Assembly: GCA_943789365.1 (NCBI GenBank) | Contig: CALSTV010000001.1 | Coordinates: 2,666,001-2,730,000 of the forward strand | Length of the DNA: 64,000 nucleotides | Origin: an uncultured Flavobacteriaceae bacterium | GTDB taxonomy: Bacteria > Bacteroidota > Bacteroidia > Flavobacteriales > Flavobacteriaceae | Direction: 5' to 3' | Shown here: positions 1 through 7,664 of the stretch, in pieces | How positions within the stretch are numbered: the first letter of the stretch is position 1 | Layout: each line of letters begins with the position of its first letter | Translations under genes and position numbers: made by a program | The notes under the pieces: generated by a model | Database searches by the model: none | What the model was told of the DNA's origin: nothing | Seen by the model: only the letters and a program-made list of their open reading frames with translations

Positions 1-1
1 T

Positions 2-1255
2 AAGGATTTTATTTATAGTATCGAAACCACAAAAACAAAAAACACATATTTAATTGATAAAAATCCCGAAACCGTTGGCTTTCCTGATTCGGGTTGTGTT
101 TTTTCTGGCGAATACAATGACGGAGCTGGTCGTCGTTTATGGATTAAATCCGCTGGGGGCACTATAACATGGTTTCTTTCTCGTGAAGATTTTGATATTT
201 TTTTAGCTCAAACAGTCCCAGATCTACCAGTTCTTTATCGAACTCATGTAGATAAAAATCCTGAGAATCTTGGAACCCCACCCACTGGAGGAATTTGGAA
301 AGGAGTGTATAAAAAGGACGGGACAAACTACCAAAATTGGGAAAAAACTCCTTCGGGTGTTATCACTTGGTTTCCGTTACCTAAAAAAGACACTACTCTT
401 GATACTGATTTTTCTGTAGTTCGATTTGGTTTAGTTGCTGACACCCATTGCGGGAAGCCAACGAACAAAATAGGCTTAAAATACTTCCAGGACACACTAT
501 CGATGATGAATAGGTTACCTCTCGACTTTTTTATACATCTGGGAGATATGATCGATAAAGACGCTGCAAGTAAATCTCTAGCTTTACAATTATTTAATAA
601 AACCCTTCAATTTCTAGGCTGTCAAAAATATTTAGCGCTTGGGAACCATGATGGAGTTAACGACAACTTACAAGGGGTAAATGAACTTTATTCATATGTA
701 GATGATTCATTTTATGGAGACACCGATACTTACAATCATCCTGTAGATAAACTAGGCTATTACCACGTAAATGTAAGGGGGATTGATTTATTTGTGTTAA
801 ATACAAATCAAGACTCGCTTGCTGATGATGGGGATTGGAAGTTAGATGATGTTCAGGAAGCTTGGCTGCAATCTGAATTAAACGCATTGGCAGGAGCAGA
901 CAAAAGAGTATTGATTTGCTCACATGTGTCGTTTGCCGAAACAGCAGCTTCAAAATACCAGCGAGTCAGCACGGTTCAGCAGTTAAGAATTCAGGCTATG
1001 CTTGAAGTGTGGGAAGCGGCTCATGGTATTGTTTTGGGAGTTTTTAATGGACATCAGCACGCTAACTATAATTACACTATCAACGGAATTGAGTATATAG
1101 CCTTCGAGGCTCAAATGCGAGATGTTGATTATATCGGTTCTATCACTAAAATGGCATTCTCACACATATCGTGGAATGAAACCACAAAAATATTTAAAAT
1201 TGAAGGCTATGGAATGCAGAGTAATTATGAATTTGATTATTCTGATAAAGTCTAA
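2..1255 (+). CDS. Calcineurin-like metallophosphoesterase, 5' end outside the window
   Basis: The reading frame is open from base 2, so the gene starts left of the window; a GTG at 305 is internal. The C-terminal 300 residues form a calcineurin-like phosphoesterase: DTHCG near 440, LGD near 540, GNHD at 641-652, SHVSF near 930 and GHQH at 1049-1060, which together supply the two-metal site of that family. Before it lie two imperfect copies of a module of about 45 residues, each with IDKNPE or VDKNPE, a glycine/proline turn and a GxITWF ending (about nt 47-180 and 236-382). The substrate is unknown. Such repeats are common on secreted or phage-tail-associated proteins, but the N-terminus is missing, so localisation cannot be read. 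The family call is firm; the role is open. Confidence 0.85.
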   Translation, partial: KDFIYSIETTKTKNTYLIDKNPETVGFPDSGCVFSGEYNDGAGRRLWIKSAGGTITWFLSREDFDIFLAQTVPDLPVLYRTHVDKNPENLGTPPTGGIWKGVYKKDGTNYQNWEKTPSGVITWFPLPKKDTTLDTDFSVVRFGLVADTHCGKPTNKIGLKYFQDTLSMMNRLPLDFFIHLGDMIDKDAASKSLALQLFNKTLQFLGCQKYLALGNHDGVNDNLQGVNELYSYVDDSFYGDTDTYNHPVDKLGYYHVNVRGIDLFVLNTNQDSLADDGDWKLDDVQEAWLQSELNALAGADKRVLICSHVSFAETAASKYQRVSTVQQLRIQAMLEVWEAAHGIVLGVFNGHQHANYNYTINGIEYIAFEAQMRDVDYIGSITKMAFSHISWNETTKIFKIEGYGMQSNYEFDYSDKV

Positions 1256-1285
1256 TAACTTGATCGATTTTCAAAAATAATAGTA

Positions 1286-1783
1286 CTAATTACTAGGATA
1301 TAATGACTCTGAAATTTGATTAATGAAATGAGTACAGCCAGTAATAAGGATGATAAAATGGTCACTATCTCCATTATCAATTTTAGCATTACTTACTCTT
1401 ACATAGTTGTCAGTTTGTTTAATATAATTTTTATAAAATTTTTCCCCTTGTAATTCTTGAATGTCTAATATTAATTGACCTGTTGTATGAACTAGTTTAT
1501 TCCTTATTTCGATAAGCTTAATTACAAATTGTCTAGCTTCATTGGAAATGATATTAAGCTCGGCACATAAGTGAACGGTATTCATAAATTCCTGTTTCCC
1601 TAAATACTTATTAGCTGGGTCAAGGCCAAGCTTAATTCCAATAGCTCTTTTTGTTGAAGTCTCTAATATGCTAACAATTTTTAAAAACCTACCCCAGCTA
1701 TCGCCAGTGTGTACTCTTTCTAGAAAGAGAATTAATTCCATTCCAGAAATTGACTCAAAGTTTTGTTCGTTAATTTCAAGCAT
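1286..1783 (-). CDS. HEPN-like small protein
   Basis: A 165-residue protein if started at the ATG MLEINEQ (1783); the frame stays open upstream to 1921 but that extension is low-complexity and overlaps a palindrome, so I chose the internal start. It is mostly helical and carries RNKLVH within EIRNKLVHTTG, an R-x4-H signature like that of HEPN domains (frequent in toxins, RNases and abortive-infection proteins, and also in MltR-like proteins without nuclease activity). No partner nucleotidyltransferase (MNT) is next to it. It converges with the metallophosphoesterase upstream. HEPN membership is inferred from one motif and the predicted helical character; function is not assigned. Confidence 0.45.
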   Translation of the reverse strand: MLEINEQNFESISGMELILFLERVHTGDSWGRFLKIVSILETSTKRAIGIKLGLDPANKYLGKQEFMNTVHLCAELNIISNEARQFVIKLIEIRNKLVHTTGQLILDIQELQGEKFYKNYIKQTDNYVRVSNAKIDNGDSDHFIILITGCTHFINQISESLYPSN

Positions 1784-1916
1784 ATATAATTTTTTTATTT
1801 GAAAAGATTTAAAATTAAATAAATAAGATGACTTAAAAAAATAAATTTGAAAACCAAGTGGGAGAGGTAAAAAGCCCTCCAGTTTTAAAAAATTCCTACA
1901 CCTTTTAAACAAACGA

Positions 1917-1960
1917 GCCAACGGCTACTGGAGGACTAAAGTCTTCTGGTTGTCGTTGGC
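1917..1960. repeat. 44-bp imperfect palindrome GCCAACG...CGTTGGC
   Basis: GCCAACG at 1917-1923 is exactly mirrored by CGTTGGC at 1954-1960. The interior GACTAAAGTC part continues the dyad with a few mismatches. It lies between the divergent HEPN-like and thymidylate-synthase-like genes. The AACG and CGTT ends resemble the ends of the attC-like sites further right, but the orientation of the flanking genes differs, so it may instead be an operator or a short recombination site. Confidence 0.6.
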
Positions 1961-2014
1961 TTGTTGTGTTTTGGTGTAGGAGTAGCAAATATAGTATTAA
2001 TAAATAAAAATAGA

Positions 2015-2650
2015 ATGAATAAGTACCATCAAATTCTTGATAAAATAGTTTCAGAAGGAAACTTGCAAGAAAACAAAAAAGGAAAAATTAAGTATCTCTT
2101 AAATGAGAAAGTAGAATTGCAGGCGATAGACCTATTGGAGATACTGGAAGGTCAGCAAATAGCACGTAATAAACTAAAGGCAGAACTAGATCTGTTTACT
2201 CTTGGAGTAGACAGGGTAAAAGAGTACAACGAGGTGGGTGTGCAATGGTGGGATTATTGTGGTGAATACCTGGTTAATTCATACCCAAAATATTTTGAGC
2301 ATTTACCTGAATTAACAGAAAAGATAAACAGGGAGCTGAGAAGCTCTAAGAACTATGTGTTATTCTTAGGAGAAAACGGAGTACAAACCAACCAACAGCC
2401 CTGTGTTAGTTTGATACAGTTTCAGATAGGTAACAACGAGTTAGAAATCACGGCTTATTTAAGAAGCTCTGACGCATCTTTAGGGTTGCCATCGGATATA
2501 TACGACCTTTTTCTTATTTCAACCAAAATACAGTGTCGTTTGAAAGGAATAACGCTAATGTTAGCTAATGTACACATCTACGAAAACAATGTTACTAAGA
2601 CTAAGAGGTTGTTGAGGGGTGAGGATGTTAAGTTTAATTTGAATGTGTGA
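2015..2650 (+). CDS. Small thymidylate-synthase-family protein with Asp in the base-selecting position
   Basis: The start ATG at 2015 (MNKYHQ) was chosen over the in-frame upstream codon because that leader overlaps the palindrome. The protein has 211 residues against about 264 for E. coli ThyA. Recognisable ThyA blocks appear in order: VQWWDYCGE (78-84 region, like IWDEWADE), QPC with the nucleophile Cys130, RSSD (150-153, dUMP phosphate/base contacts), GLPSDI (157-162) and NVHIYENN (His187, Tyr189). The residue equivalent to E. coli Asn177 is Asp161. In the family Asp here is found in dCMP-acting enzymes such as T4 dCMP hydroxymethylase, so a cytosine nucleotide substrate is a reasonable inference. 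The N-terminal DRTGTG phosphate loop is not evident. It could be a catalytically altered paralogue. Confidence 0.7.
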   Translation: MNKYHQILDKIVSEGNLQENKKGKIKYLLNEKVELQAIDLLEILEGQQIARNKLKAELDLFTLGVDRVKEYNEVGVQWWDYCGEYLVNSYPKYFEHLPELTEKINRELRSSKNYVLFLGENGVQTNQQPCVSLIQFQIGNNELEITAYLRSSDASLGLPSDIYDLFLISTKIQCRLKGITLMLANVHIYENNVTKTKRLLRGEDVKFNLNV

Positions 2651-2768
2651 GGTGTTTAAATGATATTTAAACAATCTTTAAAATAAATGTACAATTCGTT
2701 TTTTAAAAATGTACTTTTCGTTTTTGCGATTATACTTGGTAATCTGTGATTATTAAGTTAGCACTTAG

Positions 2769-2895
2769 CTTAATTTATTTAGGTTTTGTTTCTTGTCGAA
2801 CTAAAAATAATAAATAAGATTAAGCGGACATAATAAACACTCACAAAACTTTGGAGTTTAGAATCAAAACCCACATTAAGTTTATGCGGTGTCCT
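2769..2895. repeat. attC-like half site A
   Basis: This stretch is homologous to 9163-9293: both carry an internal hairpin (GCTTAA...TTAAGC type), TTGTCGA, AAAAATAA, then CCCACATTAA and TATGCGGTGT in the same order. The matching left arm seen in the complete copy is not clear here, so it looks like a truncated or decayed cassette boundary. It ends about 14 bases before the stop of the minus-strand gene to its right. Upstream, 2690-2735 holds two copies of an ATGTAC-n2-TTCGTTTTT-like word and nothing else I can name. Confidence 0.55.
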
Positions 2896-2908
2896 GTGTA
2901 GTTTATTC

Positions 2909-3912
2909 TTAGTATTTATCCATATCTAACTCGTTAAATGATTTTATTTCAGATAGTAGAATAGTTTTTTGTATGGTTATATTGGTCCAAGTATCCTTAA
3001 ATATTTCTTCACCTCCTTTATCATTTTCATTTATGTTTTTTTGATAAAGTTTTTTCTTTGTCAAAAAATTAATACTTGTTTGTGATCTAATTACTGCACC
3101 ACCGTATGAAGAGTCAAATTCTATAAGCTCTAAGTCATTTTTTTTTAATTCTAAATTGGTATTTCCAATATCCATATCTACCATGTGAATAATAGAAAAA
3201 TAATTTGTTTTTTTTCTGTTAAGATTGACAGTTCAGGTGGGAAGTATATACCGCCATCTTCGTTTTCTGATGAAAAACAATTATGGTTTTCAATAAGTAA
3301 CTTAAAAAAGTCATTACCTTGATTTAATAAGACGATAATTCCTCTATTATTTCTATCTACAATCCCTTTGTGTTCATCTCTGACAAATTTTGATTTTTGA
3401 GTTCCTTTGATAATTAAAACACAATCCTTTAATCCATCTTTATTTAAGTCCCCAAAATGTTTGCTAAACAATTTGTAGTTAAGTGGAATGAAATCTTCTA
3501 AATTCTGTGAAGATTTAGATTCTTTATAATTGATTAAATATTCAATTCTAGGAATAATGAATTCAGCCTTTTGCTGATTTTTAAACATTTTGTCATCTAG
3601 ACCATTTCCTAAGCCTGAATTTAGATTATCTATATTTTCAAACTCTTTTTCTTTTTTAGTTATCCACTTAATTTGCTCCGTTTTTAATACTATTTTTTCA
3701 TTTTCAGTAAGAGCCTTTCTTAAAGAGTTATAAACTAGATTTAAAAGATTATCGGATTTTTTTAGATATTCAATAGAACAAGAAAACATTTTATCTCCAT
3801 TATCAAGACATAATTGGTTTTCTGATTTTATTTCTTTTAATGTATCAGAAAAGTTTTGACTGAAAGATAAATTTACACCAATTATTACTGTAAAGATTAT
3901 TCTTGTAATCAT
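2909..3912 (-). pseudogene. LprI-like secreted protein with two poly-A frameshifts
   Basis: The gene starts at 3912 with a signal peptide (MITRIIFTVIIGVNLSFSQN). Residues about 30-110 resemble the lysozyme-inhibitor LprI N-terminal domain (C..N...F.CS....S..L..VY..L.....). After ELSILTEKK the frame runs into an A8 tract (minus strand, near 3217). Dropping one A gives a good continuation, KLFFYYSHGRYGYWKYQF. A second tract of nine A (near 3143) must lose one A to join ELIEFDSSYGG...FNELDMDKY, which ends at 2909. Without these changes the product stops at 3178 with a nonsense tail. Either the gene is broken or it is switched by slippage. It fills one cassette between boundaries A and C. Confidence 0.7.
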
Positions 3913-3943
3913 GAATTAGATTGTTTTTTTTGCAATTACACAC

Positions 3944-4076
3944 AACGGTTAGTATATGAAAAGTTGCGCTTTTGAAAACGTAATTTTCCGATGTTAATTT
4001 TTAAGTTCTTTATGTTTTTGAAACATTTTATTTAAAAGAATTAAGCAATTTTTTTATACCCATTATTGTGTTATCG
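3944..4076. repeat. attC-like site C
   Basis: The plus strand reads AACGGTTAGTATATGAAAAG, TTGC, an internal spacer, then GCAATTTTTTTATACCCATT and ATTGTGTTATC. The outer arms pair over about 20 positions with extrahelical bases. It separates the start of the LprI-like gene (3912) from the stop of the hydrolase gene (4114). The ends AACG and GTTATC match the boundary pattern of the other sites. Confidence 0.6.
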
Positions 4077-4113
4077 TGCTTTTCAAACTATCAAATTCAA
4101 TCAGTCCAAATTC

Positions 4114-4950
4114 TCATTCCAATATAATTTCTTTAGATAAAGTTTTTACCTCTCTTAGCAAAAGAGGTAAGGCTGGAAACATCATTTGTCCATGATTGGA
4201 GCCATCTAATTCAAAAATTCGAACACGTTTATGTCCAGCAACCTTCATCATTCTCATCATATATGCATTCTCCTCATATCTGCCTAACATTTCAAGCTCC
4301 CTATCTCCCGTAATGATTAATAGAGCTGGTGCATCCGCTCTCACATAAAATAATGGAGCCATTTCATCAATAATTGGCTGTTCTCCTGGAATCCCACTTT
4401 CTTTACGAACAGTAAAATGCGTTATAGCATGTCCAGAAAATGGAATTAATCCAGCAATTTTATTTGCATCAATATCATGTGCTGCTAAATATTTTTTATC
4501 CATACCTACCATGTACGTGAGGTAGCCACCTGCTGACATTCCTGATACAAATATAAGAGAAGGGTTACCACCATATTTTTTAATATTTTTAAATGCCCAA
4601 GCTGCTGCTGCTGCTGCATCCTTAATACACTCCGAACTTTTCACATTTGGTGACAATCTATACTCAACACCAACAACTGCAACTCCTTTGTTTTTAAGAT
4701 ACTCTGGTATCTCACGCTTTCCACCAGTTAAACCACCTCCATGAAACCACACTATTGTTGGGAAATTCTCAATACCTGTTGGATAATAGAAGTCAACTAC
4801 ACACATCTGCTGCATATACTCATCACCCTCCATTATATCTGTGTTGTAATAATGAATTGAAGTTTCTGTTTTGTAATTATTTTTTTCTTGAGCGAAAACA
4901 CTAGACATTAATAATGTAAGTGTGAAAACTATTATTATTCTTAAGTTCAT
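4114..4950 (-). CDS. Secreted alpha/beta hydrolase (esterase/lipase, HGGG type)
   Basis: A 278-residue protein with a signal peptide (MNLRIIIVFTLTLLMSSVFA). It has the oxyanion-hole motif WFHGGGLTGG, the nucleophile elbow GMSAGG (Ser), an acidic residue in ITGDRELE and the histidine in DGSNHGQM, so the Ser-Asp-His triad of hormone-sensitive-lipase-like esterases is complete. The substrate is unknown; relatives act on small esters or acetylated sugars in the periplasm. The gene stands alone in its unit, its stop about 40 bases from boundary C. It is intact. Confidence 0.85.
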   Translation of the reverse strand: MNLRIIIVFTLTLLMSSVFAQEKNNYKTETSIHYYNTDIMEGDEYMQQMCVVDFYYPTGIENFPTIVWFHGGGLTGGKREIPEYLKNKGVAVVGVEYRLSPNVKSSECIKDAAAAAAWAFKNIKKYGGNPSLIFVSGMSAGGYLTYMVGMDKKYLAAHDIDANKIAGLIPFSGHAITHFTVRKESGIPGEQPIIDEMAPLFYVRADAPALLIITGDRELEMLGRYEENAYMMRMMKVAGHKRVRIFELDGSNHGQMMFPALPLLLREVKTLSKEIILE

Positions 4951-5320
4951 AATTTACTCTAAATGGATTTTTTAAAAATATTGTTTTCTGCCCAATCCAT
5001 TGCTCTGCATGAACGGTTTTCTTTAATTAGCTATTTATTAATTTTACTAAGCAACAAGAGGAGAACTAAAACGGTTTTAAGACTTTCGGATCTCATATAC
5101 GTATAAACACCGGAGATTCTTGGCTTGTGCGGGAGCGAGACGCAAGTCCCGTTCCAGAATAAACTTGAGTGCCCGAGCTACGAGTTGCCCAACCGAGCGC
5201 TGCGTGCGCATTACTGCAAGGCAAGCCTAGCCGTATTTATCCGAGTTATTGATTGATATTTAAAGTTACAATTTTAAAATTAAGCCCGAGAAAAGCTCTG
5301 GTTTTTATACTTAGTTGTAG
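4951..5320. other. Noncoding, GC-rich structured region (possible boundary I)
   Basis: No gene is seen. Bases about 5090-5240 are much richer in G and C than their surroundings and can fold: ATAAACACCGG...TTGGCTTG on the left faces CAAGGCAAGCCTAGCCGTATTTAT on the right. It contains GGCTTGTGCGGG (5122-5133), a word shared with the noncoding stretches at 18864 and 27449. Its position between two cassette-like genes suggests a diverged boundary site or a small structured RNA. Confidence 0.4.
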
Positions 5321-6121
5321 CTATTTTTTATATTTGATTTTTCGTTTAATTATTGAATTGACCTTTTCTTCATCCTGATACTTTAGATTTGTTACTCGTT
5401 CAGTCCAATTCCCTTTTTTATCATACTTGTAATCTATAAATAACCTTGAATTAGCCTCTAAAGGTGCGGTTGCGACATATTGCTCAATTATGTCTCCAAA
5501 ATCGTTTTTCTTAATTATGTAGTTCAAATTTATATTGTCCTTTCGAGAGGCAACTTGAACACTATCCGAATCATAAAGTTTATAATCAAAACTGTTGTTG
5601 ATATAATCGTATTTAGCGGTTGCAAGACCTGAGTAGAGACCACTTGCCGTTAATGTATTAATCGAAATGGGATTTCTTAGACTGTCATATTCTATTATTA
5701 ATTTTTCCTTTAAACTTCCATCGTTATACAGTATTTTCATCACCTTGAGGCGCTCTGAGTAAGTATAATCAATATTTGTCTTTTTCCATCCAATGGAGCG
5801 GTGTTTAAAATTTTCTCTAGATTTTATTATTCTATTTAAACTATCTAAAATGAATATTTCCTTAGAAATTATTTCTTCGTCTCTTTTAAGTTCAGACTTT
5901 ATATGGTCTGAATTTCTAAAGTCATATGTCGTTACATCTACGAATCTATCGTCATCATCAGGGTTATAAACTTTTGTGACAGTTATTTCTTTTGCTTCAC
6001 CATTTTTGAGAATATATTCCTCAGGGGGATTGACATTACTAAAAATCTCTCTAAAAATTGATGTCTGTGCATTACTAGTTGTACAGATTAGAAGTAAAAA
6101 AAATAGTATCGTGTTTTTCAT
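5321..6121 (-). CDS. Secreted hypothetical protein, YD/RHS-repeat-like
   Basis: A 266-residue protein with a signal peptide (MKNTILFFLLLICTTSNAQ). The body is built of beta-rich segments such as DYTYSERLKVMKILYNDGSL and IEYDSLRNPI, and YKYDKKGNWTERV near the C-terminus, which resemble YD/RHS-type sugar-contact repeats in Bacteroidota surface proteins. No catalytic motif is visible. The start lies 13 bases from boundary E and the gene fills its unit. Function is not assigned. Confidence 0.65.
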   Translation of the reverse strand: MKNTILFFLLLICTTSNAQTSIFREIFSNVNPPEEYILKNGEAKEITVTKVYNPDDDDRFVDVTTYDFRNSDHIKSELKRDEEIISKEIFILDSLNRIIKSRENFKHRSIGWKKTNIDYTYSERLKVMKILYNDGSLKEKLIIEYDSLRNPISINTLTASGLYSGLATAKYDYINNSFDYKLYDSDSVQVASRKDNINLNYIIKKNDFGDIIEQYVATAPLEANSRLFIDYKYDKKGNWTERVTNLKYQDEEKVNSIIKRKIKYKK

Positions 6122-6134
6122 AAAAATTAGCTAC

Positions 6135-6256
6135 AACGTTTTTGTGTATGATTAGTGGCGTGTTTAAGCAACTAATTTAGCAAATAAAAACCGAATAGAA
6201 AATCCGCGAGGATTTTCGTAAGTAGGCGAGAACCAGCCATTAATTATACACGGTGT
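6135..6256. repeat. attC-like site E, interrupted by intron copy 1
   Basis: It begins AACGTTTTTGTGTATGATTAG and ends CCATTAATTATACACGGTGT. The arms GTGTATGATTAGTGGC and GCCATTAATTATACAC pair at 14 of 16 positions. The spacer contains a perfect hairpin, GAAAATCC-GCGA-GGATTTTC. Removing the intron joins ...GT to TACCC, giving a GTTACCC right end. Confidence 0.65.
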
Positions 6257-6837
6257 GTGTGCTCTGCATGAGCAGCAGCCCACCAACCTTAAGGTTTGAT
6301 TAAATTTTAAAATTGCAACAAAAAGTTGATAAAAGCAAGATAAAATTGAATCTAAAAGTTGGTGTGTAGTTTTCTAGAGGGTTTGAGTCCCTTATACACT
6401 CAGGTAACGCTGGGAAGTATTAGCACGTGACAAGCATGCTATCCGTGAGGATGGGAGTGAAGGCAGTCAAACGGCAAAGTCTGGTTCTGACGAACAGGAA
6501 CCGCATAAGAGGCTTATAATCTCGGGTAAGTAACCACATAATTACAACGCCCTACATTCAAGAGGGATTATAAGTAGATGCGGCAGATATTAGACGGCGT
6601 AAAACCAAGACAAGCCTACGCTTGGAGTAGAACCAATATGGGAGGATGGGCAGTAGCTCAAAGTCCGATTTTAGGAACTACTATTACCAAACAACGATTG
6701 GTAAAAAGAGGTTACATAGCAATGGCTAACTACTACAGAAAATAGCATCAATACTGAACCGCCGTATACGATACCCGTACGTACGGTGGTGTGAGAGGCG
6801 CACTCTGCTCAATTATGGGCAGAGCCGTCTACTCGAT
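6257..6837 (+). mobile_element. Group II intron copy 1 (class IIC-like), ORF deleted, 581 bp
   Basis: The element starts GTGTGCTCTGC (GUGYG rule) and ends CTACTCGAT (AY rule). A domain V hairpin lies at 6758-6790 (ACCGCCGTA...TACGGTGGT) with a CGC catalytic triad, the form found in class IIC. The 5' part matches the other two copies for about 220 bases. Nearly all of the maturase gene is gone, leaving a 55-codon stub. It is inserted in attC-like site E, on the strand opposite to the cassette genes. Confidence 0.85.
6578..6745 (+). pseudogene. Remnant of the group II intron maturase (55 codons)
   Basis: ATG CGG CAG ATA TTA GAC is followed in frame by the maturase C-terminus (GVKPRQAYAWSRTNMGG...MANYYRK). 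An AGAGGG ribosome-binding-like sequence precedes the ATG. The RT and thumb domains are missing, so the stub cannot work as a maturase. The junction is the same as in copy 2 (7986-8153). Confidence 0.75.
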
Positions 6838-6854
6838 TACCCTTTGTTATTTTT

Positions 6855-7223
6855 TCAGTTCGCAAGTTTATAATTATTCACGAGTACAGACGCTGATATG
6901 TGTAAAATTCGTTCTAATTCTCGTATCATTTCTACAGTCAACCTTTTCTTTTTATTCAAGATTTCCGATACTCTGCTTTTTCCACCAATTACTCCTACTA
7001 AATCTTTCTGTTTAAGATTCATTTCCTCCATTCGGATTTTAATTGCCTCAATTGGGTCAGGTAGTCCAATAGGGTAATGCTTATTTTCGTAATTGTCAAT
7101 TAACAACGATAAGATTTCTGCTTCATCTCCTTCTTTTGAATTAGGTGTAGCATCAAAGATTAACTCAAGTCTTTCGAGAGCTTTGTCGTAGTCTTTTTCC
7201 GTTTTGATAGGTTTGATTTCCAT
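6855..7223 (-). CDS. higA: HigA-type antitoxin
   Basis: A 122-residue protein with an acidic N-terminal half and a C-terminal Cro/C1-type helix-turn-helix (IRMEEMNLKQKDLVGVIGGK, SRVSEILNKKKRLT). It resembles HigA antitoxins that bind the toxin with the N-terminal part and the operon promoter with the HTH. It lies 11 bases after the toxin gene, the toxin-first order typical of higBA. Its stop is 17 bases from the intron end, so the pair is one cassette-like unit; toxin-antitoxin pairs are well known stabilisers of cassette arrays. Confidence 0.85.
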   Translation of the reverse strand: MEIKPIKTEKDYDKALERLELIFDATPNSKEGDEAEILSLLIDNYENKHYPIGLPDPIEAIKIRMEEMNLKQKDLVGVIGGKSRVSEILNKKKRLTVEMIRELERILHISASVLVNNYKLAN

Positions 7224-7234
7224 AATTCAATATT

Positions 7235-7531
7235 TTAAATTGTGTCAGCATCAATTTTATCATATTCAGCGTGAGTTCCAATAAATCGAATAAACGCCCA
7301 TTGTCTGACATAGTTAAACTTTACAATAAGTCGATATGAATTTCCTTTAATATTAAAAACTACTCTGCTATCTTTTAAGATACTTGCGTTGATATAGGTT
7401 TCTTTAACCTCATTCGGGGAATTCCAGTTTGAGTTTTTTGCAGTTTCGTACCAAGTTTTCAGATATTGTTCCGAATCTGCGTGTTTTTCCCAAAATTCAC
7501 GCAAAGTTTTTCTCGCTATTATTCGCTTCAT
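7235..7531 (-). CDS. higB: HigB-type mRNA interferase toxin
   Basis: A 98-residue HigB_toxin family protein: N-terminal RKTLREFWEKHADSEQYL, then the RelE-fold strands SRVVFNIKGNSYRLIVKFNY and WAFIRFIGTHAEYDKID, the usual closing motif of this family. It is expected to cleave translated mRNA on the ribosome and to be neutralised by the next gene, the HigA-type protein. Length is normal for the family and the ORF is intact. About 75 bases separate the start from boundary F and probably hold the autoregulated promoter. Confidence 0.88.
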   Translation of the reverse strand: MKRIIARKTLREFWEKHADSEQYLKTWYETAKNSNWNSPNEVKETYINASILKDSRVVFNIKGNSYRLIVKFNYVRQWAFIRFIGTHAEYDKIDADTI

Positions 7532-7606
7532 ATTTCATTATCTAATGCAAATATAAACTAATAGTTCTCAAAACACGAACTTTTACGAGTTTTTTTAATA
7601 AAGGGT

Positions 7607-7664
7607 AACGTTTCGTGTATGGTGTCGTAGCATCCCGAAGGGTGCTATGCACTATACACATTGT
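7607..7664. repeat. attC-like site F, interrupted by intron copy 2
   Basis: This is a 58-bp site almost identical to sites G (14376) and H (18737). It begins AACG, then GTGTATGGTGTCGTAGCA, loop TCCCGAAGGG, then TGCTATGCACTATACAC and ATTGT. The arms are imperfectly complementary, with unpaired bases on one side. Joining across the intron gives ATTGT+TAGCAAACG. Confidence 0.75.

Noticed and set aside
4996-5012. A fourth group II intron start (TGCTCTGCATGA)
   Set aside because: Only 12 bases match the intron 5' end and no domain V or further similarity follows; it may be chance.
6791-7015. Plus-strand frame covering the HigA gene
   Set aside because: It lies antisense to a clear HTH antitoxin and begins in intron sequence.
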